A stretch of 64,000 nucleotides of DNA from Myotis daubentonii (Eukaryota; Chordata; Mammalia; Chiroptera; Vespertilionidae), in assembly GCF_963259705.1 (NCBI RefSeq), contig NC_081844.1, forward strand, positions 45,460,001 through 45,524,000, read 5' to 3'. Position numbers and translations under genes: made by a program. Within the stretch, counting starts at the first letter, position 1. Each line of letters starts with the position of its first letter. This document shows positions 9,100 to 18,622 of this stretch, in pieces. Below the pieces are notes generated by a model. It had not been told where the DNA came from. It did no database searches and saw nothing but the letters and a program-made list of their open reading frames with translations.

Positions 9100-12039
9100 T
9101 AATATGCAAATTGTCCCCACGGGAGTTCAACCAGGAAACCAGGAGTTCGATCACTCGCTATGATGTGCACTGCCCACTAGGGGGTGGCGTGGAATGAAGG
9201 AAGGCCCCAGCCAGCAGCTGGGGAAGGAAGGCCCAGGCTGGCAGCTGGCTGCCAGAGAAGGAAGGCCCCAATCAGCCCTGATTGCCGGCCGGCCAGGCCT
9301 AGGGATCCTACCCATGCTTGGATTTTGTGCACCAGGCCTCTAGTAAATATATAAAGGACATTTCATATACATCAAGTCCTTAATAGCTTTAAGGCGTTTA
9401 TTTTTAAGCAAATTATCTGTGGAAATATTCATAATCTTATTTCTTCCTTTCTGAGCATGCCTGGAAGAATTGCTAATCAATTAATAATAAACAGTCATTG
9501 AGATTTAGGCATTTAAAAATAATCCTGATGAATCAGAGCTTTGAATATCATTTGGAGAGGAGAGGTATAAATACAAAGAATAGAACTGGAATGCAAAGAA
9601 ATTATATAGACATCAAGTAACCAACATAAGCCAGAGATGGCTACTGCCAAGTAATTCAGAGGATTCATTTTCTCTGCAAGTCTTGATTGGCCAACCTTGT
9701 GAGCTGAAGTAACCAGAGAAGGCATTGAGAATGTGGGACTTTAAGAATGCACAGAGCATATGGCAGTCAGGAGAATGGGCCTCGCAGACCTCCAACCACA
9801 GCGGATCTTCTGACAATGAATTACCAGGAGGAGGCCCAGAAGGAACAAGGTTCCCACAGGCTGCACCTAGCCAATGACGGAGCAGTAAGACTGGCCTATC
9901 TGGGGCACCATGGCACTCGGCTGAAAGCTGGTTTTTGATTGATGAGTTCCTTATGACCTCTCCTACCCTAGATAGCAGTCTAGGGCACTTCCCCAATCTT
10001 CCTTTCATCACAAGATGTGAGTTTATATTGAGCTCCGACTCCTCATCCTATTAGCAACCTGTCATGAAATCAGCATAGGAGAGGATCAATTAGCATATTT
10101 TTTTAACATAAGGAATGGAGGATGTAACAGTGATCAACTGTATAGTAAATATCTCCAAATATTTAAATATATAAAATATTAAAATGAAGGACTTGAACCT
10201 TAATTTCATTTATAAAAGAAAAGATGTAAAGGTTTTACCACTGCTGAAATCAGCAGAACTTGTTCAAACAGTAATGTCTTGCATAGGTAACAAGAAATCC
10301 TAGGAGGATGGTTCCGAAAGCGCAGTTCTTAGGTGCTTTCAGTTTAGTTCACCTGGGTTGCTAGGTGAGAGGGAGGTTGGGGAACCGGCTGAAAAAGGCA
10401 AAGGGATGTAGAAGTACAGACTTGCAGCTACAAAATCGTCATGAGGATGTAAATACAGTAAAGTACAGTATAGTTAATAATAGTCTAATAACAATATGGT
10501 GTTCAGGTGGGTGCGGGAATTATCGTGAGTTATATAAATGTCTAACCACTATGCTGAGACCTGAAACTAATATAACATTGAATTTCAACTGTAATCAAAC
10601 ATAAAACATTTAGATAAAAATAAAAAAAGACATCTAAGTTTTGCAGAATACACAGGAAACATATTAGCAGTTTTGAAAGGTGCAAAAGTTTGAACAACAA
10701 ATGGATCACATACTAGAAATCTGGGAACTGATAAATCAAAACAGCCTTTCAACAGGCATGATGAAAAATAATTATCTTTACAAGTTTTTTTCCCTTTGTT
10801 TTGACTGAATGTTTAATTGAATGAGTGACAATAAGACATACCAGGTTCCAGGGCCAAAAAACTTGAGGAAATTATGATTATCAAACTAGGAAAAACATGT
10901 CCTTTTGACATCAATCAATATTTTGTTTTAAAACTCTCTAATCAACCTTATTTATATTCAGCTACCTGTCTGTTCCAGAGTTTTAATGCTGGGGCAAAAC
11001 CTAAACCTATTGATGAAGCCTTTTCAAAATAATCTGAAAAAGAAATCAATGCTTTCCCTTTCTCTACATCAGTCTCCACCAAGTCAGGTGAACTTTTAAT
11101 AAGGTGGTGCATGAGTCTACAGAGCCCAGTTCAGGAAAATCATACGTGGACAAGGTTCTCCCAGCTTGCCCAATGCAGGCACTATAGCCAGCGGTTCTCA
11201 ACCTGTGGGTCGAGACCCCTTTGGGGGTCGAATGACCCTTTCACAGGGGTCGCCTAAGACCATTGGAAAACCCATATTGTTTTTGTGATTAATCACTACG
11301 CTTTAATTATGTTCAATGAAAATACATCCTGCATATCAGATATTTACATTACAACTCATAACAGTAGCAAAATTACAGTTATGAAGTAGCAACGCAAATA
11401 ATTTTATGGTTGGGGGTCACCACAACATGAGGAACTGTATTAAAGGCTCGCATTAGGAAGGTTGAGAACCACTGCTTTAGACAATTCTGATCCCAGAAGG
11501 AGTGACCAGCGCCCCCCTCCGGAAGAAGCTGGCAGGTTTCTAACGCCTGTGGTTCCTATAACTGAAATGAGGCAGCTTGGGAGGCAGTGAGCACCGCCAG
11601 GGGGTTCTGCTAAAAGGGGAGCTGCTAAGAAAAATGCTTCGGACCTATCCACTGATCACTTGGGACGGATCATAGAAATCCACGGCGGCAAAACTAATTT
11701 GGAAAATCAAATCTTTTGAGTTAGCAAAGGCATGAGATAGGGCGAGAGCTAGACACGTGGGGGACACAGGGAGAAGTTGGGGGGTGTAACCCCAACTCAG
11801 AAACTCCAGCGCGTCCCGGCAGGCGAGGGGATCCCCAGGACCCCAGCCCAGACTCAGGACAGGAAAGGACGAGAAAGAAACAAACAGGGGGGCGCGCTCG
11901 GTACCCGGAAGGCGGCTGCCTGTTGCTCTTGGCTCCGCGGTCCCGTCCGGGTGAAGGTGGCACCGGGACCGGCTCCGTGGCCTCCGCCGAAGCACCAGCA
12001 CCCGCACCAGCAGAGCAGCCAGAGCGCCCGCAGCTCCAT
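2674..12039 (-). CDS. CTSO: Cathepsin O, 5' part of gene (exons 1-5 of the gene; 3' exons outside window)
   Basis: Papain-family (C1A) cysteine protease that degrades proteins in lysosomes. Five exons on the minus strand (12039-11905, 8167-8059, 7569-7430, 4448-4281, 2795-2674) join in frame with GT/AG introns into 224 full codons plus two bases. The usual family length is about 321 residues, so roughly 70% is present. Layout: signal peptide (about 1-20), propeptide with the SLNRHRYL and YGINQFSYL motifs (46-81), mature domain from about residue 108 (LPLRFDWRD), then CGGCWAFS with the catalytic Cys at residue 132 and the oxyanion-hole Gln at 126. The catalytic His and Asn are in exons I could not find, so they lie beyond position 1. 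Possible N-glycosylation sites are N62 (NST) and N105 (NIS). No frameshift or stop occurs in the exons, so the gene looks functional as far as it is seen. Confidence 0.95.
3076..3206 (+). mobile_element. Non-autonomous Helitron (HeliBat type), 131 bp
   Basis: Begins TCCTATATAATAAAG, ends CTCTAG, and sits between A (3075) and T (3207) without target duplication. A decayed hairpin (3179-3193, GCATGAA / TTTTGTGC) lies just before the end. It lies in CTSO intron 4's neighbour interval (within intron 4, between exons 5 and 4). Confidence 0.9.
3859..3885. repeat. (AAAAC)n simple repeat
   Basis: Five to six AAAAC units directly before the 123-bp tandem duplication. Confidence 0.85.
3889..4134. repeat. 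Perfect tandem duplication, 2 x 123 bp
   Basis: Copy one is 3889-4011 and copy two 4012-4134. I found no difference between them. The unit is AT-rich and not a recognised mobile element. It lies in CTSO intron 4, about 150 bp from the donor side of exon 4. Confidence 0.93.
4281..4448 (-). CDS. CTSO: CTSO exon 4: catalytic cysteine exon
   Basis: 168 bp, exactly 56 codons, phase 0 at both ends. It begins CGGCWAFSVVGAVESAY and ends NALNWLNK. The fourth codon is the catalytic Cys. CSYNNYGCNGG is the conserved segment in which Cys residues pair in the papain fold. The acceptor is TTTTTTAAACAG and the donor AAG|GTGACT. Reading past the donor gives a few intronic codons only. Confidence 0.97.
4449..5752. 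other. CTSO intron 3, 5' of SINE: nothing recognised
   Basis: AT-rich intron sequence between exon 4 and the antisense Ves SINE. No repeat family recognised. Confidence 0.5.
5773..5993 (-). mobile_element. Ves-type SINE, antisense
   Basis: The reverse complement reads CCGGTTTGGCTCAGTGG at the head and ends with the A/T-rich tail. It is flanked by a 20-bp target-site duplication, CCTGTTATACATAATTATTA (5753-5772 and 5994-6013). It has the same orientation as CTSO, inside intron 3. Confidence 0.95.
6500..6660 (+). mobile_element. L1 3' UTR fragment
   Basis: GATGGGTACTAGACTTATCG followed by ATGTTGTACACCTGAAAGTAATATAATG is typical of mammalian L1 3' ends. A second, related copy lies at 10430-10625. 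Confidence 0.7.
7430..7569 (-). CDS. CTSO: CTSO exon 3: propeptide end, mature N-terminus, oxyanion-hole Gln
   Basis: 140 bp: two bases completing the split Ala codon, then 46 codons from IYLRSK to VRNQQA. LPLRFDWRD marks the start of the mature enzyme, and the Gln six residues before the catalytic Cys (QQACGGC) is the oxyanion-hole Gln. The acceptor is TTTCTACTCAG and the donor is GTAAGT, both good. The residue just before CGGC is Ala here; I recall Met in the human protein. Intron 2, which separates this exon from exon 2, is only 489 bp. Confidence 0.95.
8059..8167 (-). CDS. CTSO: CTSO exon 2: propeptide
   Basis: 109 bp encoding 36 codons plus one base, from ESLNRHRYLN to YLFPEEFK, a close match to the cathepsin O prosegment as I remember it. 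The acceptor is a T-rich tract ending TTTTAG, and the donor is GTATGG. The leftover G joins CT of exon 3 to make Ala. The motif YGINQFSYL corresponds to the conserved inhibitory segment of C1A propeptides. N62 in SENST is a possible glycosylation site. Confidence 0.95.
8930..9051 (+). repeat. L2 LINE 3' tail fragment
   Basis: CATGCCTGGCCCACAATATATGC and TTAATCAGTATATGTTG match the L2 3' terminus in order. It ends where an (AT) run and a Helitron begin. Confidence 0.55.
9052..9096. repeat. (AT)n microsatellite
   Basis: About 22 uninterrupted TA dinucleotides at or within the 5' edge of the following Helitron. Confidence 0.97.
9052..9343 (+). mobile_element. Non-autonomous Helitron (HeliBat type)
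   Basis: It carries the family segment GCCTAATATGCAAATTGTCC near the 5' side, and ends GGCCTCTAG followed by T. The expected 5' TC is not visible and seems lost in or replaced by the AT run. It contains repeated GGAAGGCCCCAG units. An octamer, ATGCAAAT, is at 9104-9111. Confidence 0.85.
9344..10429. other. CTSO intron 1, nothing recognised
   Basis: Apparently unique sequence. The open frames here (for example 9613-10011 on the minus strand) show no recognisable domain. Confidence 0.5.
10430..10625 (+). mobile_element. L1 3' UTR fragment
   Basis: GATGTAAATACAGTAAAGTA, then CACTATGCTGAGACCTGAAACTAATATAAC, then an A-rich end: the standard order of an L1 3' UTR. Related to 6500-6660, with independent mutations. 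Confidence 0.7.
11189..11474. mobile_element. hAT-type non-autonomous DNA transposon (MITE), 286 bp
   Basis: Terminal inverted repeats CAGCGGTTCTCAACCT and AGGTTGAGAACCACTG (16 bp, one mismatch). The inner sequence GGGTCGAATGACCCTTTCAC is typical of a widespread hAT family. The 8-bp flanks (ACTATAGC and CTTTAGAC) are only weakly alike, so the copy is old. No transposase remains. Confidence 0.85.
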
Positions 12040-12300
12040 GCCCGAGCCCAGGCCCCGGGCGCCACCCGCCCCGAGGGTTTCCTTTCGGTTCCTCGGCTCC
12101 TCCCCCCAGGGCTTGGGGGGCGGGAGCAGCACAGCGGGGTGTGCGGTCGGGCAGACCGAAGGCGCTCGCCCAGTTCCCAGGCTCTGTACCTGCGCGGCCG
12201 CTGAGCTGCCAGCTGTTGAGATTCGCCCTGCTTTTCGGCGGAAGAAGCATAAGACCCTTGGCCACGTGCGTTCTGGCTTCATCTCCATCTGTTAGAAAAA
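11780..12300 (-). promoter_or_regulatory. CTSO: CpG-island promoter and 5' UTR of CTSO
   Basis: A strongly GC-rich, CpG-rich block that stands out from AT-rich surroundings and contains exon 1. No TATA box is seen upstream of the ATG at 12039. GC-box-like runs occur at 12066-12074 and 12115-12124. An E-box CACGTG lies at 12263-12268 and another at 11754-11759 just outside the block in intron 1. The transcription start is inferred to lie between 12050 and 12290. Long open frames on both strands here are a by-product of the GC content. Confidence 0.75.
11905..12039 (-). CDS. CTSO: CTSO exon 1: start codon, signal peptide, start of propeptide
   Basis: 45 codons beginning MELRALWLLC and ending AAAFR, matching the cathepsin O N-terminus in layout. 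A hydrophobic, Cys/Trp-rich segment (residues 5-20) is a signal peptide. The ATG has a strong Kozak context (G at -3 and at +4). The frame stays open upstream to an ATG at 12288, giving a possible 83-residue extension, but I chose 12039 because the signal peptide starts there and related proteins start there. The donor after CGG is GTACCG, which is weaker than the other donors in this gene. Phase 0. Confidence 0.93.
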
Positions 12301-12669
12301 AGCCTGGGAGTCCTTCTTCATACAGGGCATGGACATACAAACTGGGGTGACCTGCACGTCCAGAATGAAGTCCTTTACTCGTCTTCCTTTGATCTCAAAT
12401 GGAAAGATTCAGGCAGTAGTTGACCTTAACTTGACCTTAATCCTTGCTGTTTCTGCAATGGTCCCTCATGCTCAGAAACTAACTCTGAAATGCTTCGCGA
12501 ATTTACACGGAGATATTCACTCAGCAGATGTGTGTTTACCGTATGTTGCAAAGAATATACGGTTGTGGAAATAGCGCCTAATTTCTTGATTTATTATAGT
12601 GCAGCCCTTTCGAAACTTTCAAAGTTTGTTTCTCCAGATGCACAGAAAGATAGAGATAGTAACTCTTAA

Positions 12670-12770
12670 ATTTGTGCTGAAATTTAAATAAAGCAACCCA
12701 CATAAAACACACTGCATGATGCCTGGCACATTTTAAGTGCTCAGTGTTAGCTATTCACATTATTTTTAAG
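12670..12770 (+). repeat. MIR SINE 3' fragment
   Basis: GATGCCTGGCACATTTTAAGTGCTCAGTG matches the MIR tail. Confidence 0.5.
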
Positions 12771-13104
12771 GTGCCCACCCCCATTTTATTGTTGTTACAC
12801 TGCTTTCCACCAGCTCAGCTTAATTCTGAATATCCCATTTTCATGCTTTCTTCTTGTTTTTAATATTATTTTTTAAACATTTTCACTTCCTATGAACCCA
12901 GTCCTAGAGAATGGACCACAGAAAGGACAAAAGTAATGTTCAAATCAGTTAACATCCCACCTGGCAGCAGTGCAGGCTGAGGATGCTCCGGTGGGAGGGG
13001 AGAGAACCCCCTTTGAAGAGACTAGGTGACTTCAAATGCCCATTGTCACAGGCCCTGGATGGCTCTTGAAACAGTCGCTCTGTTTCTCACATTTAAAGTG
13101 CACA

Positions 13105-13180
13105 AGGCACCTAAAACAATTACACAAGAATATTGAGTGTCAACTGCAATTGAAACGTAACAATTTTAAAAAGAAGTAAT
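13105..13180 (+). mobile_element. L1 3' end remnant
   Basis: CACCTAAAACAATTAC and GTCAACTGCAATTGAAACG resemble the L1 3' terminus. Short and decayed. Confidence 0.45.
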
Positions 13181-14020
13181 GCAAAAAATAGAGTGCACAG
13201 GAAATGCAAATTCTGCACAGGAAATGGTTCTGGAGTGAATCCTGGTTCTGCTTTTCTAACAAGTTCCCCGGGGCTGTGGCTGCTGCTGGGAGCACAGGCC
13301 ACACCCTGAGTGGCAAGCAGTGCACCACTCCCTGCTACTGTTTCTCCACTTTTCCTCCTTCAGAGGGAACTGGGAAGAGGGCTGGGGTATCTACCTCAAA
13401 GGAATTCTATATTCCCTTCTGGTCATTGCATCTCTGCTTATTTCCTCGAAAGGTATGCAGTCAGTTTAATATTTTTGGACCTCAGGACCAGCTGCATAAT
13501 TAGCATACTCACTGTAAAATGAAAATGGAGGCCCCTTCTTCATATATTATTAGGAATTTTAAGACAGGAGCAGTAGAGTGATAAACTAAGCGCTGGGTCT
13601 TTCTAAGCACAGGGTTCGATGTGACTGCTCAGGCCACAGATCCATGAAGGCGGCTCTATTGGGCCTTTCTATAATAATCCTTTCTATACAAGGCTCCTGG
13701 AAGTCTTCAAAATTGATGTCATGACCCTCTCAAACTTTTTAGAACCATTATCTGATTTATGTCTTTAATGTTTACCTAGGTACAGTGAGTCAAGCTATTT
13801 TCTGATGCAAAATTGGTAATAAGAATAAGTACATTTGTTCTGGGCATTAAAAGTAAAGACTTGGATGCTGTTTTACATGCATGTTTGAGGAGATATACTG
13901 CTCTTGGAATATATGGTGATAAAGATTTCTTTAGACAGTAAGTTCACAGATCCGTTCATGTCAACTCGGTAGTCTTTTGCACCTAGCTATTACTTATAAA
14001 TCATTGAAGCTAATACCCTT

Positions 14021-14022
<2 letters not shown>

Positions 14023-14060
<38 letters not shown>
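14023..14060. repeat. (AC)n microsatellite
   Basis: Nineteen uninterrupted AC units. Confidence 0.97.
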
Positions 14061-14064
<4 letters not shown>

Positions 14065-14199
14065 CAACAACAAAGGTTTGCATTCAGATCACAGCTACTG
14101 TTTATTGACAACCTACTGAGTCAGAAAATTTAGTAACAGGCAGTCATTCTTACCCAAGCGTAAGTGGAACTGTAAAAAAGCCATGGAACGAAATTTACT

Positions 14200-14700
14200 T
14201 CCTAAGCTCACATCAACAAATACTTATTGACCACCTATTAAGTGTCAGGTATTGTTCTATGTAATGAGGATCCATTCGTGCGTGAATGATTAAAGAGACA
14301 AAATTTCCACCCTCATGGAACTGGCATCCAGTGAAAAGGATGCGCAGAAAAATTAGTAGAAGTGTTATGAGCCAATACAATTTCATAAGAAGAATCAGGA
14401 GGGTGAAGGGCTGGGGTTGCAACTTCAGATCAGGTGTTACGGATAGACCTCACTGAGAAGGAGATATTTGAACAGAGACTTGAAGGAGGTAAGAGTGAAA
14501 TAATCCGATATTTGGGGAAGAGAAACTTCTAAGAGAGAAGGAACAATCAGTGCAAAGGCCTTGAGGTGAAAGCATGCCTGACGTGTTCCAGAAATGTAAA
14601 AAGGAAGTCAGTGTGCATGAAGTGAAGAGAAAGAGGGAGAGAGTAGAAGATGGGATAAGTAAGAAGCACACAGATTATATAAGTCTTTGTAGGTTAACAG
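14200..14700 (+). repeat. Ancient LINE-like repeat, family uncertain
   Basis: CATCAACAAATACTTATTGA, CCTCATGGAACTGGCATCCAG, CACTGAGAAGGAGATATTTG, CAGTGCAAAGGCCTTGAGG and AGTCTTTGTAGGT follow the order of a mammal-wide interspersed repeat. A related copy lies at 46190-46580. I cannot name the family with certainty. Confidence 0.6.
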
Positions 14701-14867
14701 GGAATAAAAATTATTTATTACATAGTTTTTTAAAGTTTGAAAAGTTTTCTTTTTCTCTTGAAAAGTGGAAGTCACAAGTATCTGCTAATTTTCAGAACAA
14801 ACACTAAAAATTATATCTATATGGGAGATGTAATTTTTTTCTTTAAGTTTGCAAAATATCACACTCC

Positions 14868-15440
14868 TGTATTAATCCTATATTAATAATGTATCGCCGC
14901 ATCACAAATAACCCCAAACTCAGTAGCCACAAAATACTAACATTTAGTATCTCACACAGTTTTGGTGGGGCAGGTTGTAGCAACCTAGCCAGGTGGCTCT
15001 GGCCCAGCCTCTGTCACGAGGTTGCAGACAAGTTGCTGAAGTGGCTGCAGTCATTTGAAGGTATCTCAGGCTTGGAGGGTTCGATTCCAAGCTCGCATGG
15101 CTGTTAGCAGGAGTCCTTGGTTCTTCTCAGGCTTTTGGACGAAGGCCTCACTCAGACCCTCCCCACCTGGATTCCCCAGAGTCCTGCTGTGGGATGACAA
15201 GTGTCTTCCCCAGAGTGAGAGACCGGAGAGACTGACAGAATGGGCAAAGGGATGAATGAGAAGGAAGCAGGTTTTGTCTTCTACAACCTGATCTTGAAAG
15301 TGACATACCATCCCTTCCACTCTCGGTTGCACAGACCCACCCAGGTAAAATATGGGAGGTGGGGATGATGACATGGGGTGTGAATACCAGGAAGTAGGGC
15401 TCCTTGGGGGCCATCTGGGAAGCCAGCTACCACACACTCA
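14868..15440 (+). repeat. Ancient LTR-like interspersed repeat, family uncertain
   Basis: ATCACAAATAACCCCAAACTCAGTAGC, TCTCACACAGTTTTGG, GTGAATACCAGGAAGTAGGG and GCCATCTGGGAAGCCAGCTAC follow a known mammal-wide repeat from TG at the start to CA at the end, as an LTR would. It has no internal viral coding sequence. Open frames here are incidental. Confidence 0.55.
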
Positions 15441-15694
15441 TCTTCGACTTGAGCCGCCCAGTAACAAACACGACCGCTTTTTTTTTTTTTTATAGGAAAA
15501 TAATCCTGCACTTCATCCATTTCTGCAAATGCTTCCCAACTTCTGTGATCATCAAATCATTATCTGCTTTTGTTTCGATGCTGTCATGAGCCTTCTGGGT
15601 TTTCTCCCGTTTTGAATCATTCTACTTCATTTTGAATGGCCTTGCTATGCAGTTATTTGGTTGTGTGTGTGTTGTTTTTTAACAATGATTACTT

Positions 15695-15925
15695 AGTAAA
15701 TACTCATGTATTTATTATGACTTACTAGGCATTATGCTAAGCACTTATTTCCTTTATTCAATTCTCACAACAGAAGCCTTGCAGTAAATAGTATTATCAT
15801 TTTCATTGTATAGATGGGGAAACTAAGGCACAGAAAAGTTGACGTACTCGTTCAAGGTTATGCTTTCAGTCACTTATGGATCTAGTATTTGAACAGGTAG
15901 AATCTGCACTAATCTATGCTATGTC
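15695..15925 (-). repeat. MIR SINE
   Basis: Contains GATGGGGAAACTAAGGCACAG and CTAGGCATTATGCTAAGCAC, the reverse complement of the MIR core. Confidence 0.8.
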
Positions 15926-16224
15926 TCTCTCCAGTACTTCATCAGCATTTTTATGTGATTCATGGAATTCTGTACTTTAAGATATGCATTATTAATAAAC
16001 TATCAATGAGCACTCTAATTCATAAGATATTGTAAACTTCAAATAATCAGCTGAAGATCATCAAATAATTTGAAACAAACCGAGAATGATGCTAGTGCTA
16101 AGGTAAGGAAAATGTTTGAGTGGATATCAATGTTATGAGATCAGTTCTTTCGTGATTGTTTTCATGATATGAGGAGTTATTCTTCCCTGCACCGTCTCCT
16201 GACTGCAGGGTTGCAGGTAATAAA

Positions 16225-16430
16225 TACACTGATAAGAAGGAACCTCATCCATTACCTCTAATCCTCACAGCCTGCAAGGTAGGAATTATTATCCTCACTT
16301 TCCAAGTGAGGAAACTGACTCATATAGCGCTTAAGGAATTTAACGAAGATCCTACGCAGTAAGTGGCCGTGGAGAGATGTAAATTGAGCTGTCAGACTTC
16401 AGAGAGCATGCGTGCTTTTTGGGCTGTGCC
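16225..16430 (-). repeat. MIR SINE
   Basis: Contains CTCTAATCCTCACAGCCTG and TCCAAGTGAGGAAACTGACTC, the reverse complement of MIR. Confidence 0.75.
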
Positions 16431-18035
16431 AGGCTGCCCTCAGTTACTCCAAGACATGTGCTGTGGTTGTTTTTTATTATTACTTTTATTTCATGTTGGT
16501 CTTTCTTATTGATGTACCACTTGTACTCCACTAAGCACTTTCCATGTTCTAATATAACTTACAGGAAAGCTTGACATTTGGTAATATCCTTGAGTATTAC
16601 CTCTGCATTGAATAGGTTGTTTTTTTTTTTCTTTCCTTTTTAATTTCTCTCCCTGTTATGGGAAGAGATCTTATACCTCCAGGCAATGAATTGGCTACTA
16701 CCTGGATTGAAAGATTTGATGATCTTTGGTCCTAGATTGCTTCCTGAACATTTTACGAATGCCCTCCCCTTTGGTTATTGTTGTGGATCGGGTTCACAGA
16801 GTCATTGCAATTGTCCTTAACCTCATGCATTGGCAACATTTCATGGGGACGACATAAATCCTGGATATAAAAATGTGTTACATACATTTCTAGGTCTGAG
16901 ACTTTCAAATTTCCTTTCTGGCCCAAGAGAAGAAATGCTGTCTGAACTGCTACCGCTAATGGGCAGGCTTTGTCAAGCTTTAAAAATAGCCCATTCCAGC
17001 TTCTCAGCTGGAGGGGAAAGACTGTAACAGAGGCTGCCAAAAAGGCAGGAGAACAAAGGAGAAAGGGGTACCTCCCTGGCTTACTTCTCACAAGGAGGGA
17101 AACGACCATTGCATTCGAAACCCACATAATCTCATCAACAAACATCACCCCTACCTCCAAATTAAATAAAATTTAAAAAATAAAAACCTTTTAGAAAAGC
17201 CATACTGTATGCCTTCTTACTCCAAACAGTTAATAGAACAAAATGTCCTTGGAAACACCTAAAACCCATGCGTGGTTTCTATGGAAACCTCAATCCATCT
17301 CTATTCTGCTGACATTTGAATAAATGTGAGCAGAGGCACGCTTTAGCTCTGCTGCCTTAGAGCACTGTGGACACAGAGCTAATGGGTTTATCTGGCACAG
17401 AACCGTTATTAACCGCTCTTAGCAAAATAGTGTCGGCTGTCTCCCCATAGACACAGACTATTCCACTGTCCTCAGTATTTCGGAAAAAATCTGGGATTAG
17501 TAGATAAAAACAACACAAGTTACATGACAATACTATTTCACAGGAGCTTAAAAGGCCCTTTCTGTCTCATGTAATAATTTTAAATAGCATTCATTTGAAT
17601 GACCTGAGAAAATAATCCGGGTCCCCTTTATTCGAGCTGCATCATTAATCTGAATGTACATTCTGTTTCTAATAACTCTCCATTCCCCTTTAGTTAGATG
17701 GAGCCTGCAAGAATTCTATACCTCTTGACTTCTGTTGCCTGTGCACAAATCACATCATCCCGAGATTATATGTAAGAAAAAAGGAAGACTCCCAGGGAGA
17801 GGACAAGCACAGAGAAAAAACAGTCTTTAGGTGGAATTTGTATGAATGAGGATGACTATCTTGCCTATAAATCTTACATTTCACAATCCTAGAAAACTGT
17901 CACCCAGGCAGCATGTGAAAAAGGTAGCTGCTTGCGCCCAACCAGAGAAGCAGTTTCCTGCAGAATGATTTTGTTTCATGCTTTGAATGATTACTTGATG
18001 TGTATGATTTTTAATTCAGTGCCACTTAAAAAAAT
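16431..18035. other. Intergenic, nothing recognised
   Basis: About 1.6 kb of AT-rich sequence without a recognised repeat or gene. A 135-residue minus-strand open frame at 16753-17160 shows no known domain, and its composition gives no reason to call it. Confidence 0.5.
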
Positions 18036-18215
18036 AATAAGCTTTAGTTTTTAGAGCAGTTTTAGGTTTGGGACAAAATTGAGCAAAAAGTACAGACACC
18101 TACACAACCTCCCCCACTATCAACTCCCTCACCAGAGTGATGTAGTTGTTACTACTGATGAGTCACATTGACATATCATTATTTCAAAGTCCATGGTTTA
18201 GTTTAGGTTTTATTG
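18036..18215 (-). mobile_element. Old L1 3' region, antisense, left part
   Basis: CAGTTTTAGGTTTGGGACAAAATTGAGC through CATTGACATATCATTATTTC is the antisense 3' region of an old L1. The copy resumes after younger insertions at about 19540 and continues to about 24000. Confidence 0.75.
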
Positions 18216-18622
18216 CTGAGCGTATTACAGATTCCCTGCACCTCCCCGTTTTGCCCCCCTCCACCCAACTGCCATCCCACCCCAGGCCTTCATGTATCTT
18301 TTGTCTGTGTCCATGGGCTATGGATGTATGCTTATAAATTCTTTGGTTAATCTCTTCTAGCCCTCCTTCCCTTCACTCTGAGATTTGTAAGTCTGTTTCA
18401 TGCTTCAGTGACTGTGGTCCTATCATGTCCGTCAGTTTATTTTGTTCATAAGATTCCACATATAAGTGAGATCATGTGATATTTGTCTTTCTCTGACTGG
18501 CTTATTTTGCTTAGCATAATGTTCTCCAGCTCCATCCATGCTATCACAAAGGGTAAGAGATCCTTCTTTTTTTTTCTCTTTACAGCTGTATAGTATTCCA
18601 TTGGGCAAAGGTACCACAGATT
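18216..18622 (-). mobile_element. Younger L1 3' end, antisense (fragment A)
   Basis: Minus-strand reading gives the L1 ORF2 C-terminus (for example MEYYTAVKRKKKKD, then MISLICGIL) followed by the 3' UTR. 5'-truncated. Confidence 0.85.

Noticed and set aside
11645..12340. Several long overlapping open frames on both strands (up to 231 codons)
   Set aside because: They lie in the GC-rich CTSO promoter/exon 1 where stops are rare. Only the frame carrying exon 1 has support from homology and splice sites.
15066..15437. 123-codon minus-strand frame
   Set aside because: Lies across an ancient LTR-like repeat; no coding homology.
16753..17160. 135-codon minus-strand frame
   Set aside because: No domain, no start context and no splice support; length possible by chance in 64 kb.
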